Assembly: GCA_041391925.1 (NCBI GenBank)
Contig: JAWKNA010000011.1
Span: forward strand, 69,091-133,090
DNA length: 64,000 bases
Direction: 5' to 3'
From: JBPOFM01 sp041391925
GTDB taxonomy: Bacteria; Bacteroidota; Bacteroidia; Flavobacteriales; Flavobacteriaceae
Shown: positions 1 through 8,369 of the stretch, piece by piece
Layout: each line of letters begins with the position of its first letter
Position numbering within the stretch: the stretch's first letter is position 1
Made by a program: the position numbers and the translations under genes
Notes under the pieces: model-generated
Told to the model about the DNA's origin: nothing
Database searches by the model: none
What the model saw: only the letters and a program-made list of their open reading frames with translations

Positions 1-951
1 ATGGGCAATTCTTCGCAACTCCCTAAAATTCTGAACTCCTTTTTGATTACCTACTCGAATCATCGCTGCAACGCTTAAACCTGTGGCGACCATAAAGGTC
101 ATGGAAGAAAGATTCAGAGCAATCTGATTGGCCGCTTGCGGGTTTTTTCCCAAAATCCCACTCAACCAAATGGCCGCCGTGAAAATTAGGACTTCAAAAA
201 ACATTTGCATAGAACTTGGAACTCCCAAATTGAATACTTTTTTCAACATGGATTTACTCAAATCGAAAATTTTGATATGAGTTACATAGGCTTTCGATTT
301 TTCTCTTAATTTCAACAACCACCAAAGAAAAACCAACATAGCAAAACGAGAAATCAAAGTTCCTAATGCTGCCCCAACAATTCCCATTTCGGGGAATCCG
401 AGTTTTCCAAAAATCAATACATAATTAAAAAAAACATTCAATAGATTGGCAATGATTGTGGCATACATTGGATATTTCACCAATGACAACCCATCACTGA
501 ATTGTTTAAACGCTTGAAACACAATGAGAGGAATCAATGAAAGTCCCACCAAATCCAAGTATGGAATCGCCAATATGACCACTTCTTCAGGTTGGTCCAT
601 AACGTACATCAGGGGTTTAGCCAATAACAATGTCAAGAAAAGCAAAATACTCAAAACAGTACACAAAAACAGTCCATGTTTGAAAGACGATTTGCCCTTT
701 ACAAAGTTTTTTTCAGAATCTGCTTCGGCAATCAAGGGAGTGATAGCTGTTGAAAAACCAATACCAATAGACATCGCCACAAAAATAAAACTGTTTCCCA
801 ATGACACAGCAGCCAATTCCGCCGACCCCAATTGACCCACCATGATGTTATCAATCAGGCCGACAAACGTATGGCCCAACATACCCAACATAACTGGAGT
901 AGCAAGTTGAAGATTGCGCTTGAATTCTTTGGTATAATGGCTTAAAATCAC
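1..951 (-). CDS. MATE family multidrug efflux transporter, C-terminus beyond the window
   Basis: Reading the minus strand from 951 gives 317 open codons running off the left edge, so about the last third of a usual MATE exporter (around 450 residues) is missing. The N-terminal part reads ATPVMLGMLGHTFVGLIDN followed by MVGQLGSAELAAVSLGNS, the typical first-helix MATE pattern, and several further hydrophobic helices follow. Such proteins expel drugs or metabolites across the inner membrane using Na+ or H+ gradients. The start is taken as GTG at 951 because an in-frame TAA lies at 961-963 and no earlier ATG exists. A TAACTTTG promoter element lies 18 bases upstream. The substrate cannot be told. 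Family assignment is firm, start less so. Confidence 0.9.
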   Translation of the reverse strand, partial: MILSHYTKEFKRNLQLATPVMLGMLGHTFVGLIDNIMVGQLGSAELAAVSLGNSFIFVAMSIGIGFSTAITPLIAEADSEKNFVKGKSSFKHGLFLCTVLSILLFLTLLLAKPLMYVMDQPEEVVILAIPYLDLVGLSLIPLIVFQAFKQFSDGLSLVKYPMYATIIANLLNVFFNYVLIFGKLGFPEMGIVGAALGTLISRFAMLVFLWWLLKLREKSKAYVTHIKIFDLSKSMLKKVFNLGVPSSMQMFFEVLIFTAAIWLSGILGKNPQAANQIALNLSSMTFMVATGLSVAAMIRVGNQKGVQNFRELRRIAH

Positions 952-969
952 TTTTAAAATTTAATGCTG

Positions 970-977
970 CAAAGTTA
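970..977 (-). promoter_or_regulatory. TAnnTTTG promoter element for the MATE gene
   Basis: The minus strand reads TAACTTTG here, an exact match to the Bacteroidota -7 element TAnnTTTG, 18 bases before the GTG start at 951. No clear TTTG -33 box was seen at the usual distance. Confidence 0.45.
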
Positions 978-1240
978 GTTTTTTGGCTTTCCATATTATA
1001 GACTTATTTTCTTTTTTTAAAATACAGCTGCAAATCATTGATAATTATCAATTTATTGTTAACAAGTTGGAAAAAAAAGATTACTATAAAACAAATCAAA
1101 ATTTTATTTTTACAACAGACAGTTTAAAATGGATGCATTTAGGGTTTTATATCTACAATTCAATTTTTACTGTTTAGAAACATTTTAGCTATTATTTTAG
1201 AGGGATTAAAAATTTGCTGTTAAAACGTTTCAAATTAAAT

Positions 1241-1268
1241 AGGGGAAAAATTATTTCCCCTTTTTTTT
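1241..1268 (+). terminator. Rho-independent terminator upstream of the beta-propeller gene
   Basis: The stem AGGGGAAA/TTTCCCCT is followed by a run of eight T residues on the plus strand. It lies about 70 bases before the ATG at 1342 with no recognised plus-strand gene upstream, so it may end a small RNA or act as a leader attenuator. Confidence 0.7.
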
Positions 1269-1341
1269 GTGCCATTTTTAAATTAACAAAATTTTAAAAT
1301 CACATTGCAGGTCGTTTCGTAAATTGCTTGAAAATCAACCT

Positions 1342-2262
1342 ATGAAACTCATTTTTACTTTCGCTTTTTTTTTATACTATGCACTATCCATTTCGCAAAC
1401 TGTAGAACCTTTTTTGGAAACTATTGTTTCTAAATTTCCAAATGTCCGAGACGTGGCCATTAGCCAAAATAAAGATGAAGTTTTGTTTTCTGCACAAAGT
1501 GCAATGGGAGATATGTCAGCTCTTGTTTGTGTCAAAAGAATAAATGGTGAATGGCAAGAACCTGAAGTTGTTTCTTTTTCAGGTCAGTATTTTGATTTGG
1601 AACCTTTTTTTTCCAAAGATGCACTGACACTATATTTTGTTTCCAATAGACCTTTGGATCAAACTTCGGAAACCACAAAGGATTTTGATATTTGGTATGT
1701 GCAAAGAGAATCAACGATTTCAGAGTGGTCACAACCCATCAATATTGGTGCCCCAGTGAATACCGAAATGGATGAATTCTATCCTTCCATTACCGATTCC
1801 AAAAATCTTTATTTTACGCTTGACAACCCTGAATTGAAGCAAAAAGACAACATTTATGTAAGTGAATTTATCGATGGGAGATATACACAACCAAAACAAT
1901 TGGGAGATGCGGTAAATTCTGAAGGTTACGAATTTAATGCCTTTGTTTCGAGTGATGAGTCTTTTATAATTTACACCTGCTATAACAGAGAAGGTGGTTT
2001 TGGAAGTGGCGACTTGTATATCAGTACAAAATCAGAATCCGGCGAGTGGAGTCCATCGAAAAATATGGGCAATCAAATCAATTCTGATAAAATGGAGTAT
2101 TGTCCTTTTGTAGATGAAACAACAAATACCTTATATTTTACCAGCAAACGAAATGCCTTGAAACCAACATTTACATCTCATGTCGATTTAAAAGGCTTGC
2201 TGGAAACATTCAACAGTTATGAAAATGGATTGAGCAGATTATATCAAGTGAAGCTGGAATAA
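1342..2262 (+). CDS. Exported PD40/WD40-like beta-propeller protein
   Basis: The protein has 306 residues. An N-terminal signal peptide (MKLIFTFAFFLYYALSIS) suggests export to periplasm or outer surface. At least four PD40-type repeats are visible, each with a phrase like EPFFSKDALTLYFVSNRP, EFYPSITDSKNLYFTLDN or EYCPFVDETTNTLYFTSKRN, as in the TolB-like beta-propeller superfamily. These proteins usually bind partners or polymers; no catalytic motif is visible and there is no T9SS sorting domain. The ATG at 1342 is preferred to an upstream in-frame TTG at 1324 because it places the signal peptide at the N-terminus. The gene converges on the oxidoreductase gene with only four bases between stops. 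The exact function is unknown. Confidence 0.85.
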   Translation: MKLIFTFAFFLYYALSISQTVEPFLETIVSKFPNVRDVAISQNKDEVLFSAQSAMGDMSALVCVKRINGEWQEPEVVSFSGQYFDLEPFFSKDALTLYFVSNRPLDQTSETTKDFDIWYVQRESTISEWSQPINIGAPVNTEMDEFYPSITDSKNLYFTLDNPELKQKDNIYVSEFIDGRYTQPKQLGDAVNSEGYEFNAFVSSDESFIIYTCYNREGGFGSGDLYISTKSESGEWSPSKNMGNQINSDKMEYCPFVDETTNTLYFTSKRNALKPTFTSHVDLKGLLETFNSYENGLSRLYQVKLE

Positions 2263-2266
2263 ATAA

Positions 2267-3214
2267 TTACCAAGAAAAATCCTTGACATTCTTTTTTGCT
2301 TGCTCAAATTCCGTCAATAAATCCGTTACGATTTTGGCAGCAGGTTTAATGTCGTGTATCAGTCCTGAAATTTGACCAATTTCCAATTCGCCATCATCCA
2401 AATCGCCTTCAAACATCCCCCGTTTGGCCCTTGCTCTTCCCAATAGCGTTTGCAATTCCTCAACTGTGGGCCCTTTTTTATAAAGTTCTTGCAGCTCGTT
2501 ATAAAATTTATTTTTAATCATTCGGACAGGTGCCAATTCCTTTAGTGTCAAATGGGTAGCTCCTTCTTGGGAACTAACGACCAAGTTTTTAAAATTAGGA
2601 TGTGAAGATGCTTCTTCGCTAGCCACAAATCGGCTGCCAATTTGCACACCATCGGCTCCTAAAATCATGGTGGCTAACATTGCTTGGCCAGTGGCAATTC
2701 CACCAGCTGCTATCAATGGAATCTGTAATTGCTCACGCACCATGGGAATCAAAGTAAGCGTTGTAGTTTCCTCACGGCCATTATGCCCTCCAGCTTCAAA
2801 CCCTTCGGCAACGACAGCATCCACACCAGCTTGTTGTGCTTTCAAGGCAAATTTCACGCTGCTAACTACATGTACCACTGTAATATCACGTTCCTTCAAC
2901 CAACTGGTCCAAGTATTGGGATTTCCGGCAGACGTAAAGACTATTCTCACTCCTTCCTCAACGATAATATCCATAATTTCTTCTATGTTGGGATAGAGCA
3001 TCGGAACATTGACACCAAAAGGCTTATCAGTCGCTTTTTTGCATTTTTGGATATGCTCACGCAACACTTCTGGATACATAGAGCCTGCACCTATCAGTCC
3101 TAAAATACCAGAATTACTGGATGCTGAGGCTAATCGCCAACCGCTCGCCCAAATCATTCCCGCTTGAACAATTGGATATTTGATTCCGAAAAGTGAGGTG
3201 AGTTTATTTGGCAT
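2267..3214 (-). CDS. NAD(P)H-dependent flavin oxidoreductase (nitronate monooxygenase family)
   Basis: The 315-residue protein is a TIM-barrel FMN enzyme of the 2-nitropropane dioxygenase/FabK family. Family signatures are YPIVQAGM near the N-terminus, the GFEAGGHNGRE loop around residue 138 and the phosphate-binding IAAGGIATG around residue 168. Members oxidise propionate 3-nitronate or similar nitronates, or act as enoyl-ACP reductase (FabK); sequence alone does not separate these. Its ATG directly follows the stop codon of the subtilase gene with no spacer, so it is the last gene of the mnmA-subtilase operon and is probably translationally coupled. Length and motifs are normal. Confidence 0.88.
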   Translation of the reverse strand: MPNKLTSLFGIKYPIVQAGMIWASGWRLASASSNSGILGLIGAGSMYPEVLREHIQKCKKATDKPFGVNVPMLYPNIEEIMDIIVEEGVRIVFTSAGNPNTWTSWLKERDITVVHVVSSVKFALKAQQAGVDAVVAEGFEAGGHNGREETTTLTLIPMVREQLQIPLIAAGGIATGQAMLATMILGADGVQIGSRFVASEEASSHPNFKNLVVSSQEGATHLTLKELAPVRMIKNKFYNELQELYKKGPTVEELQTLLGRARAKRGMFEGDLDDGELEIGQISGLIHDIKPAAKIVTDLLTEFEQAKKNVKDFSW

Positions 3215-4828
3215 TTATTGTTTGATGAGTTTGAGATTGACGACTGAATTGTGCGTCTGGAATTTCAAAAGATATATTCCAGCATGTAATGAAGAGACAT
3301 CCAATGTTTTTACTGATTGATTTAATGTTCTACTCGAAATCTGTTTTCCAGTAATATCAAAAATGGACACTTGTGAAAATTCCATATTTGATGGCAACTG
3401 AAGATAAAGTAAATCTTTTACTGGATTTGGATACAAATAAATGTTTTCAACTTGCGCTTCCTCAATAGAAAGAGCATTGTCAAGAGCCATACCAAAATCT
3501 GGAATTCCGTAGCCTAAAAAGTAATCTGGTGAATTGTACTGTGAGGCAGATTGCCGTATGTATTGTTTTATTTGGTCACTATTCAAATTCGGCAATGCCT
3601 GCATCAAACAAGCCACAGCACCTGCAATAATTGGTGAACTGAAAGAAGTGCCATTGTTACTGACGATTGTATTGGTCTCATCAATTACAAACGCCCCTCC
3701 TGCACGAGCAACTACATCAGGTTTTTGTGTAGGCTGAACCGAACTCCCTAGGGAACTGAAGTTTACATAATTGCCATCCGCATCCACACCGCCAATTGTA
3801 AAAACACCCTGTGCATCTCCTGGAGCGCCTACAATCTGCCAACTGTCGTTTCCAGAATTACCAGCAGAATTCACCACTAAAATTCCTTTTTCAGCAGCAA
3901 TATTGGCACCTCTCGAGATGTAAGCAGTTGACCCATTCATGTCGCTGTTTGTATAACTGTAATTTGGATTATCATAAGTGGTATAGCCCAATGAGGAGTT
4001 GATGACGTGTACACCGAGACTGTCCGCACGTTCAGCAGCTTCAACCCAATAACTTTCCTCAACTGGGTTTTCGGAATCGATATCTTCTGTACGGAATAGA
4101 TAATAAGAAGCATCTGGTGCTGTCCCTACATATTGGTCTTGGATGTAAGCAGCCATTGTACTTAATACTTTGGTGCCATGCGTATTGCCTGTATAGGCAT
4201 ATACATTTGGGTTTCTTGTCACAAAATCGTATCCATTTAGTAAATCACCATTATCGCGTAAGCGTTGGAAAGCTCCCATAGTATTCACATTAGGAAAACC
4301 GGCATCGAGGACTGCAATCCTAATACCTTCACCTGTATAATCCAGAGTGTGTAGAGCATTAATATCAATCATTTCAACTTGGTTTTGGGTGCTGCCATAA
4401 TTGAAATCAGTCAAAGTTTCTTCCATCTGAAATTTACCGGTTTGTTGCGAACTTCGACCTGAAGTATCCAAACTATTGTCTGCAAAATCAATGTCATCCA
4501 CAAAAGGTAAAGCTGTCAAGGCATTGATATCTGCTTCAGTACCTCTAACATGTACCGCGTTGAACCATTTGGATTTTGCCATGACGGAAATTCCAGTTTG
4601 GGATTTGAGTTGCGAAATGTATGCTTCATTAACTGGCACATCACGTTCGTCAATGATAATGCCTTGGGAATTTTTTCTGTCAATGGCATTTTGGGTAAGA
4701 ATGGTAATTGGGTTTTGGAGCGATGCGGCTACATTCACCTTATCAGTCAAATAGACCCATGCATCTTGTTGTGCATAGAATGACATTTGGCAAAAAACCA
4801 AGATTAGAAGAAACAATTTCTTTTTCAT
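3215..4828 (-). CDS. S8 subtilisin-like serine protease with T9SS sorting domain
   Basis: The 537-residue protein begins with a signal peptide ending near MSFYAQ, then a propeptide-like region to about residue 160. The catalytic domain has Asp175 in IAVLDAG, His217 in NTHGTK, oxyanion Asn324 in NSAGNSG and Ser395 in NGTSFSSP, a complete S8 triad. The last 75 residues start with YLYPNPVKDLLYL and end in a basic LKLIKQ, a type A C-terminal domain that directs secretion through T9SS and anchoring on the cell surface. The gene lies 31 bases after mnmA and abuts the flavin oxidoreductase gene. The substrate is unknown; a role in extracellular protein breakdown is inferred. Confidence 0.92.
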   Translation of the reverse strand: MKKKLFLLILVFCQMSFYAQQDAWVYLTDKVNVAASLQNPITILTQNAIDRKNSQGIIIDERDVPVNEAYISQLKSQTGISVMAKSKWFNAVHVRGTEADINALTALPFVDDIDFADNSLDTSGRSSQQTGKFQMEETLTDFNYGSTQNQVEMIDINALHTLDYTGEGIRIAVLDAGFPNVNTMGAFQRLRDNGDLLNGYDFVTRNPNVYAYTGNTHGTKVLSTMAAYIQDQYVGTAPDASYYLFRTEDIDSENPVEESYWVEAAERADSLGVHVINSSLGYTTYDNPNYSYTNSDMNGSTAYISRGANIAAEKGILVVNSAGNSGNDSWQIVGAPGDAQGVFTIGGVDADGNYVNFSSLGSSVQPTQKPDVVARAGGAFVIDETNTIVSNNGTSFSSPIIAGAVACLMQALPNLNSDQIKQYIRQSASQYNSPDYFLGYGIPDFGMALDNALSIEEAQVENIYLYPNPVKDLLYLQLPSNMEFSQVSIFDITGKQISSRTLNQSVKTLDVSSLHAGIYLLKFQTHNSVVNLKLIKQ

Positions 4829-4859
4829 TGCAATTTCTAGGATAAATTATCCATGCAAT

Positions 4860-6047
4860 TTAAGAAATTACTCCCGAACCAACTAATTCACTATCCCTAT
4901 ACCAAGCAACAAATTGTCCTTCGGTAATGGCCGATTGAAATTGTTCAAACTCCACATACATACCACCTTCAACTTTATAAAGTGTTGCATTCTGAAGTGG
5001 CTGACGATAACGGATTCGAGCTTTAACGGACATGCTTTGATCTATTTCCAATTTTAGGTCTTCACGTATCCAATGGATTTCGTCTTCCTTTACAAACAAA
5101 GCTTTTTTCAATAATCCAGGATGTTGGTTGCCTTGGCCTGTATAAATGACGTTTTCTTCGACATCAGTATCAATGACGAACAACGGTTCTGCTGTACCAC
5201 CAACTGCCAAACCTTTGCGTTGCCCTTTGGTGAAATAATGAGCTCCTTGATGTGTGCCAACAATTTTTCCATCGGTAATGGAATAGTCAATTTTTCGAGT
5301 CAGATACTGTAGTTTTTCCTTTGTGGATGTAAAATTAGGCTCCGCTTGATGGTAAAAACCTTTATCTTCCGAAATTTCTACAATAACCCCTTCTTTGGGT
5401 TGTAACTGTTGCTGCAGAAAATCTGGAAGTTTAACTTTTCCAATAAAGCACAACCCTTGTGAATCTTTTTTATCTGCAGTCACTAAACCAATTTTTGAAG
5501 CAATTTCACGAACTTCAGGTTTTGTCAATTCACCAATAGGAAATAAAGATTTGGACAGTTGCTCTTGTGACAATTGGCACAAAAAATAAGATTGGTCCTT
5601 ATTATTGTCCACACCAGATAAGAGTTGGTAAATTTGCTTTCCATCTTTTTCGAGGGTTCCCTTACGGCAATAATGACCCGTTGCCACAAAATCTGCTCCC
5701 AAGTTGAGTGCTATTTTCATGAACACATCAAACTTTATTTCGCGATTGCAAAGCACGTCAGGGTTTGGGGTACGACCTTGTTGGTATTCGTTGAACATAT
5801 AGTCCACGATACGCTCTTTATACTGCTCACTTAAATCAACTGTTTGAAAGGGAATTCCTAATTTGTCCGCTACCAACATGGCGTCATTACTGTCATCCAA
5901 CCAAGGACATTCATTGCTTATGGTCACAGAATCGTCGTGCCAATTTTTCATAAACAAGCCAATGACATCATAGCCTTGCTCTTTTAATAAGTAAGCCGCA
6001 ACGCTTGAATCTACTCCACCTGAAAGTCCTATAATTACTCTTTGCAT
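4860..6047 (-). CDS. mnmA: tRNA-specific 2-thiouridylase MnmA
   Basis: The 395-residue enzyme makes 2-thiouridine at the wobble position 34 of tRNAs for Lys, Glu and Gln, using ATP and a sulfur relay. The PP-loop SGGVDSS is at residues 9-15. The two catalytic cysteines are Cys100 in NPDVLCNREIKF, which adenylates and displaces, and Cys200 in DSQGLCFIG, which carries the persulfide. The C-terminal beta-barrel seen in MnmA is present. The length is normal for Bacteroidota, slightly longer than the 368 residues of E. coli. It is first in an operon with the subtilase and flavin oxidoreductase. A TAATTTTG promoter element ends only four bases before the ATG. Confidence 0.97.
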   Translation of the reverse strand: MQRVIIGLSGGVDSSVAAYLLKEQGYDVIGLFMKNWHDDSVTISNECPWLDDSNDAMLVADKLGIPFQTVDLSEQYKERIVDYMFNEYQQGRTPNPDVLCNREIKFDVFMKIALNLGADFVATGHYCRKGTLEKDGKQIYQLLSGVDNNKDQSYFLCQLSQEQLSKSLFPIGELTKPEVREIASKIGLVTADKKDSQGLCFIGKVKLPDFLQQQLQPKEGVIVEISEDKGFYHQAEPNFTSTKEKLQYLTRKIDYSITDGKIVGTHQGAHYFTKGQRKGLAVGGTAEPLFVIDTDVEENVIYTGQGNQHPGLLKKALFVKEDEIHWIREDLKLEIDQSMSVKARIRYRQPLQNATLYKVEGGMYVEFEQFQSAITEGQFVAWYRDSELVGSGVIS

Positions 6048-6051
6048 GCTG

Positions 6052-6059
6052 CAAAATTA
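6052..6059 (-). promoter_or_regulatory. TAnnTTTG promoter element abutting the mnmA start
   Basis: The minus strand reads TAATTTTG, and only CAGC separates it from the mnmA ATG at 6047. If it is used, transcription would begin at or within a base or two of the start codon, giving a leaderless message. Confidence 0.45.
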
Positions 6060-6124
6060 AGAAATAAAAAAAAGCAACCGATTAAAGTTGCTATTCTAAA
6101 TTGCTTGGGTTCTATAGATTACAA

Positions 6125-6832
6125 CTATTGTTTGATTGGGTTTTTACTGTGAACGGTAAAATCTTTTTCTTCCTTTAATTCACCATTTTCGTAGTATTTC
6201 CAAATCCCATGCTTTTTGTCATTACGATACAATCCTTCTGCCAACAGTTTGCCATCAATGTCATAATATTTAGCCATACCATGCAATTGTCCATTTTTAT
6301 AGGTAAACTCTTTTAATATATTTCCATTTTCGGAATACCAATAGGAAATTCCATCTATTTGTCCATTGATATAGATAGACTTTTCGGCAATTTTTCCATT
6401 TTCGTAATACACCAATTTCTCCCCCTCCAAAATACCGTTCTGATTGTAATTTTCAATCATTAATATGCCATTACTTTTGTTTTGGTAATAAATCCATTTT
6501 CCGATAAAAAGTTTATCACTCATCATCCCTTCACTTATCAATTTACCTTTGGATGAAAAGAATTTGACGTTGATTTTATCACTATCTGGAAGAAATTCTC
6601 GAGTGGCACTTAATTTACTTTTGCCTTCAACCAATTTGTAGAATTTAAAGGTGCCAACTTCCTTTCCATGTTCAAATGTACCTTCATATTTAGGTTGGTC
6701 TGTTTTTTCAAAATTCTTTTTCCATGGTCCATGACGCTCACCATTGTTATCTAACTGGTTGAGAACTTGCGAGCTAGCATTTGTTAAAACAAATGTTAAA
6801 ATAATGAATGTGATAATATTTTGTTTAATCAT
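6125..6832 (-). CDS. Exported MORN/YwqK-type repeat protein
   Basis: The 235-residue protein has a signal peptide (ending near TNASSQ) and then about seven repeats of the MORN-like pattern G-x-W-x-Y-Y-x-x-G-x-L, for example GIWKYYENGELKEE close to the C-terminus. Databases often call these YwqK-family antitoxins, but no toxin gene lies next to it, and in Bacteroidota such proteins are mostly exported and uncharacterised. It is divergent from the fasciclin lipoprotein gene, with 54 bases between starts that must hold both promoters. No catalytic residues can be recognised. The family call is good; function is unknown. Confidence 0.8.
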   Translation of the reverse strand: MIKQNIITFIILTFVLTNASSQVLNQLDNNGERHGPWKKNFEKTDQPKYEGTFEHGKEVGTFKFYKLVEGKSKLSATREFLPDSDKINVKFFSSKGKLISEGMMSDKLFIGKWIYYQNKSNGILMIENYNQNGILEGEKLVYYENGKIAEKSIYINGQIDGISYWYSENGNILKEFTYKNGQLHGMAKYYDIDGKLLAEGLYRNDKKHGIWKYYENGELKEEKDFTVHSKNPIKQ

Positions 6833-6886
6833 TTTGTAAATTAGTTGAACAAAAGTTAATATTAACTCTATTTAAAACTCAAAAAA

Positions 6887-8272
6887 ATGAAAATTATTTC
6901 AAATTTAGCAAAGATTATACCATTGATTTCACTGGTATTTCTAATTTCATCTTGTAGCAATGATGACGACAACTCTGATCAACCACAACAATTAAACATT
7001 GTGGAAACTGCAATGGCGACACCATCTTTAAGTAGTTTGGTAGCAGCATTACAAGCAGCCGATGGTAATTTGGTAAATGTACTTAATGGAAGTGGACCAT
7101 TTACAGTATTAGCTCCGACAAATGAGGCCTTTGCTGCATTTTTGACTGCCAATGGATTTAGTAGTTTAGATGAAGTGCCAACTGACCTCCTCTCTCAAAT
7201 TTTGTTGAATCATGTAATTTCAGGAAATCTTACTTCTTCAGATTTAGCAGCACTGGGTTCCGGTTATACTTCAACAAGTGCAACTGGTGCAGGTGGAAAT
7301 CCCATGAGCATTTACTTTAATACATCAAGTGGTGTGCAACTTAATGGTATTTCTACTGTAACTACTGCAGATGTAATGGCATCCAATGGTACAGTCCATA
7401 TTGTGGATGCTGTCATTGGCCTTCCTAACTTGGTAACACATGCGACTGCCAATCCAAATCTTTCCAGTTTGGTTGGAGCTTTAACTGCTGGTGGTAATAC
7501 AACTTTCACAGACCTGTTATCTGATACAGATACAGAATTTACTGTTTTTGCCCCAAACAATACTGCATTTAGTGCTTACACGAATCCTAATGGTTATGCT
7601 ATCAATAATGTTCTTGCAAACCATGTAGTAGTGGGTGCAACTGCTACATCAGATGGATTGAGTAACAGCTATGTGACTACAGCTGCCACAAACAGTGATG
7701 GAGATGCTTTAAGTTTATACATTAATACTGATGATGGTGTTATTTTAAATGGGACTTCCAATGTTGTGGTTGCAGATATCATTGCCACCAATGGCGTAAT
7801 TCATGTGGTTGATGCCGTAATTGATTTGCCAACTGTCGTAACGTTCGCAGTAGCAAACCCAGCCTTGAGTAATTTGGTTGCTGCTTTGCAATCAGCAGAT
7901 TCCCAATCGCCATCACCAAATCTTATTGGAACACTATCAGGAGCAGGTCCATTTACGGTTTTTGCACCGACTGACGATGCATTCAGTTCATTATTATTGG
8001 AATTGGATCCATCAGGCAATACAGGCTTGGGTGATGTTGATCCAGCTACTGTAGAAGATATTTTATTATATCACGTAGTCAGTGGAAATATAAGGTCAAC
8101 AGATTTAATGTCAGGTTCCGTGGCAACTCTTGGTGGCTCTGTTACTTTAAATGCTTCAAGTTTAACACTGACAGATGCAAATGGAAGAGTAAGCAACATT
8201 ATTCCTTCGCTGGTGGATATTCAAGGCATCAACGGTGTAGTTCATGCAATTGACAAAGTTATTCTACCATAA
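6887..8272 (+). CDS. Lipoprotein with three fasciclin (FAS1) domains
   Basis: The 461-residue protein starts with a lipoprotein signal, lipobox LISSC with Cys at about residue 23, followed by an Asp-rich stretch (SNDDDNSD) typical of surface-exposed Bacteroidota lipoproteins. Three FAS1 domains follow, near residues 38-175, 180-315 and 320-461. Each carries the FAS1 hallmarks: FTVLAPTNEAF, FTVFAPNNTAF and FTVFAPTDDAF for the first conserved box and VHIVDAVI, IHVVDAVI and VHAIDKVI for the H2 box. FAS1 domains mediate adhesion to polysaccharides or proteins, so a surface adhesion role is inferred. The gene is monocistronic and ends at a strong hairpin at 8320-8349. Confidence 0.93.
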   Translation: MKIISNLAKIIPLISLVFLISSCSNDDDNSDQPQQLNIVETAMATPSLSSLVAALQAADGNLVNVLNGSGPFTVLAPTNEAFAAFLTANGFSSLDEVPTDLLSQILLNHVISGNLTSSDLAALGSGYTSTSATGAGGNPMSIYFNTSSGVQLNGISTVTTADVMASNGTVHIVDAVIGLPNLVTHATANPNLSSLVGALTAGGNTTFTDLLSDTDTEFTVFAPNNTAFSAYTNPNGYAINNVLANHVVVGATATSDGLSNSYVTTAATNSDGDALSLYINTDDGVILNGTSNVVVADIIATNGVIHVVDAVIDLPTVVTFAVANPALSNLVAALQSADSQSPSPNLIGTLSGAGPFTVFAPTDDAFSSLLLELDPSGNTGLGDVDPATVEDILLYHVVSGNIRSTDLMSGSVATLGGSVTLNASSLTLTDANGRVSNIIPSLVDIQGINGVVHAIDKVILP

Positions 8273-8319
8273 TAATGAATGAAAAAGAAGAATATTAATA
8301 AAGATTGATTTTTAGCAAA

Positions 8320-8349
8320 AAAAGAGCCGCCAAATTTGGCGGCTCTTTT
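8320..8349. terminator. Bidirectional terminator between the fasciclin and yidC genes
   Basis: A perfect 30-base inverted repeat, AAAAGAGCCGCCAAA and its complement, has A- and T-runs at both ends. It lies between the convergent fasciclin gene (stop at 8272) and yidC (stop at 8370) and can terminate both transcripts. Confidence 0.92.
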
Positions 8350-8369
8350 GATTTGCAATCTCGATGAAA

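Larger units (their letters stand above)
952..1341. other. Intergenic gap of 390 bases with one hairpin terminator
   Basis: This divergent gap separates the MATE gene from the beta-propeller gene. It is AT-rich and holds the MATE promoter element at 970-977 and a plus-strand hairpin terminator at 1241-1268. No convincing gene was found; the open frame at 983-1177 starts with TTG and has a low-complexity composition. What transcript the terminator ends is unknown. Confidence 0.6.

Noticed and set aside
983..1177. A 64-codon plus-strand open frame upstream of the beta-propeller gene
   Set aside because: It starts with TTG, has a composition rich in Phe, Ile, Asn and Lys that fits AT-rich noncoding DNA, and resembles no known protein.
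2667..3103. Long plus-strand open frames opposite the flavin oxidoreductase gene
   Set aside because: They are antisense to a gene with clear family motifs and have no recognisable protein features.
6125..6832. A toxin-antitoxin system at the YwqK-type gene
   Set aside because: No toxin gene lies on either side; the neighbours are mnmA and a fasciclin lipoprotein, so the antitoxin label is only a family name.
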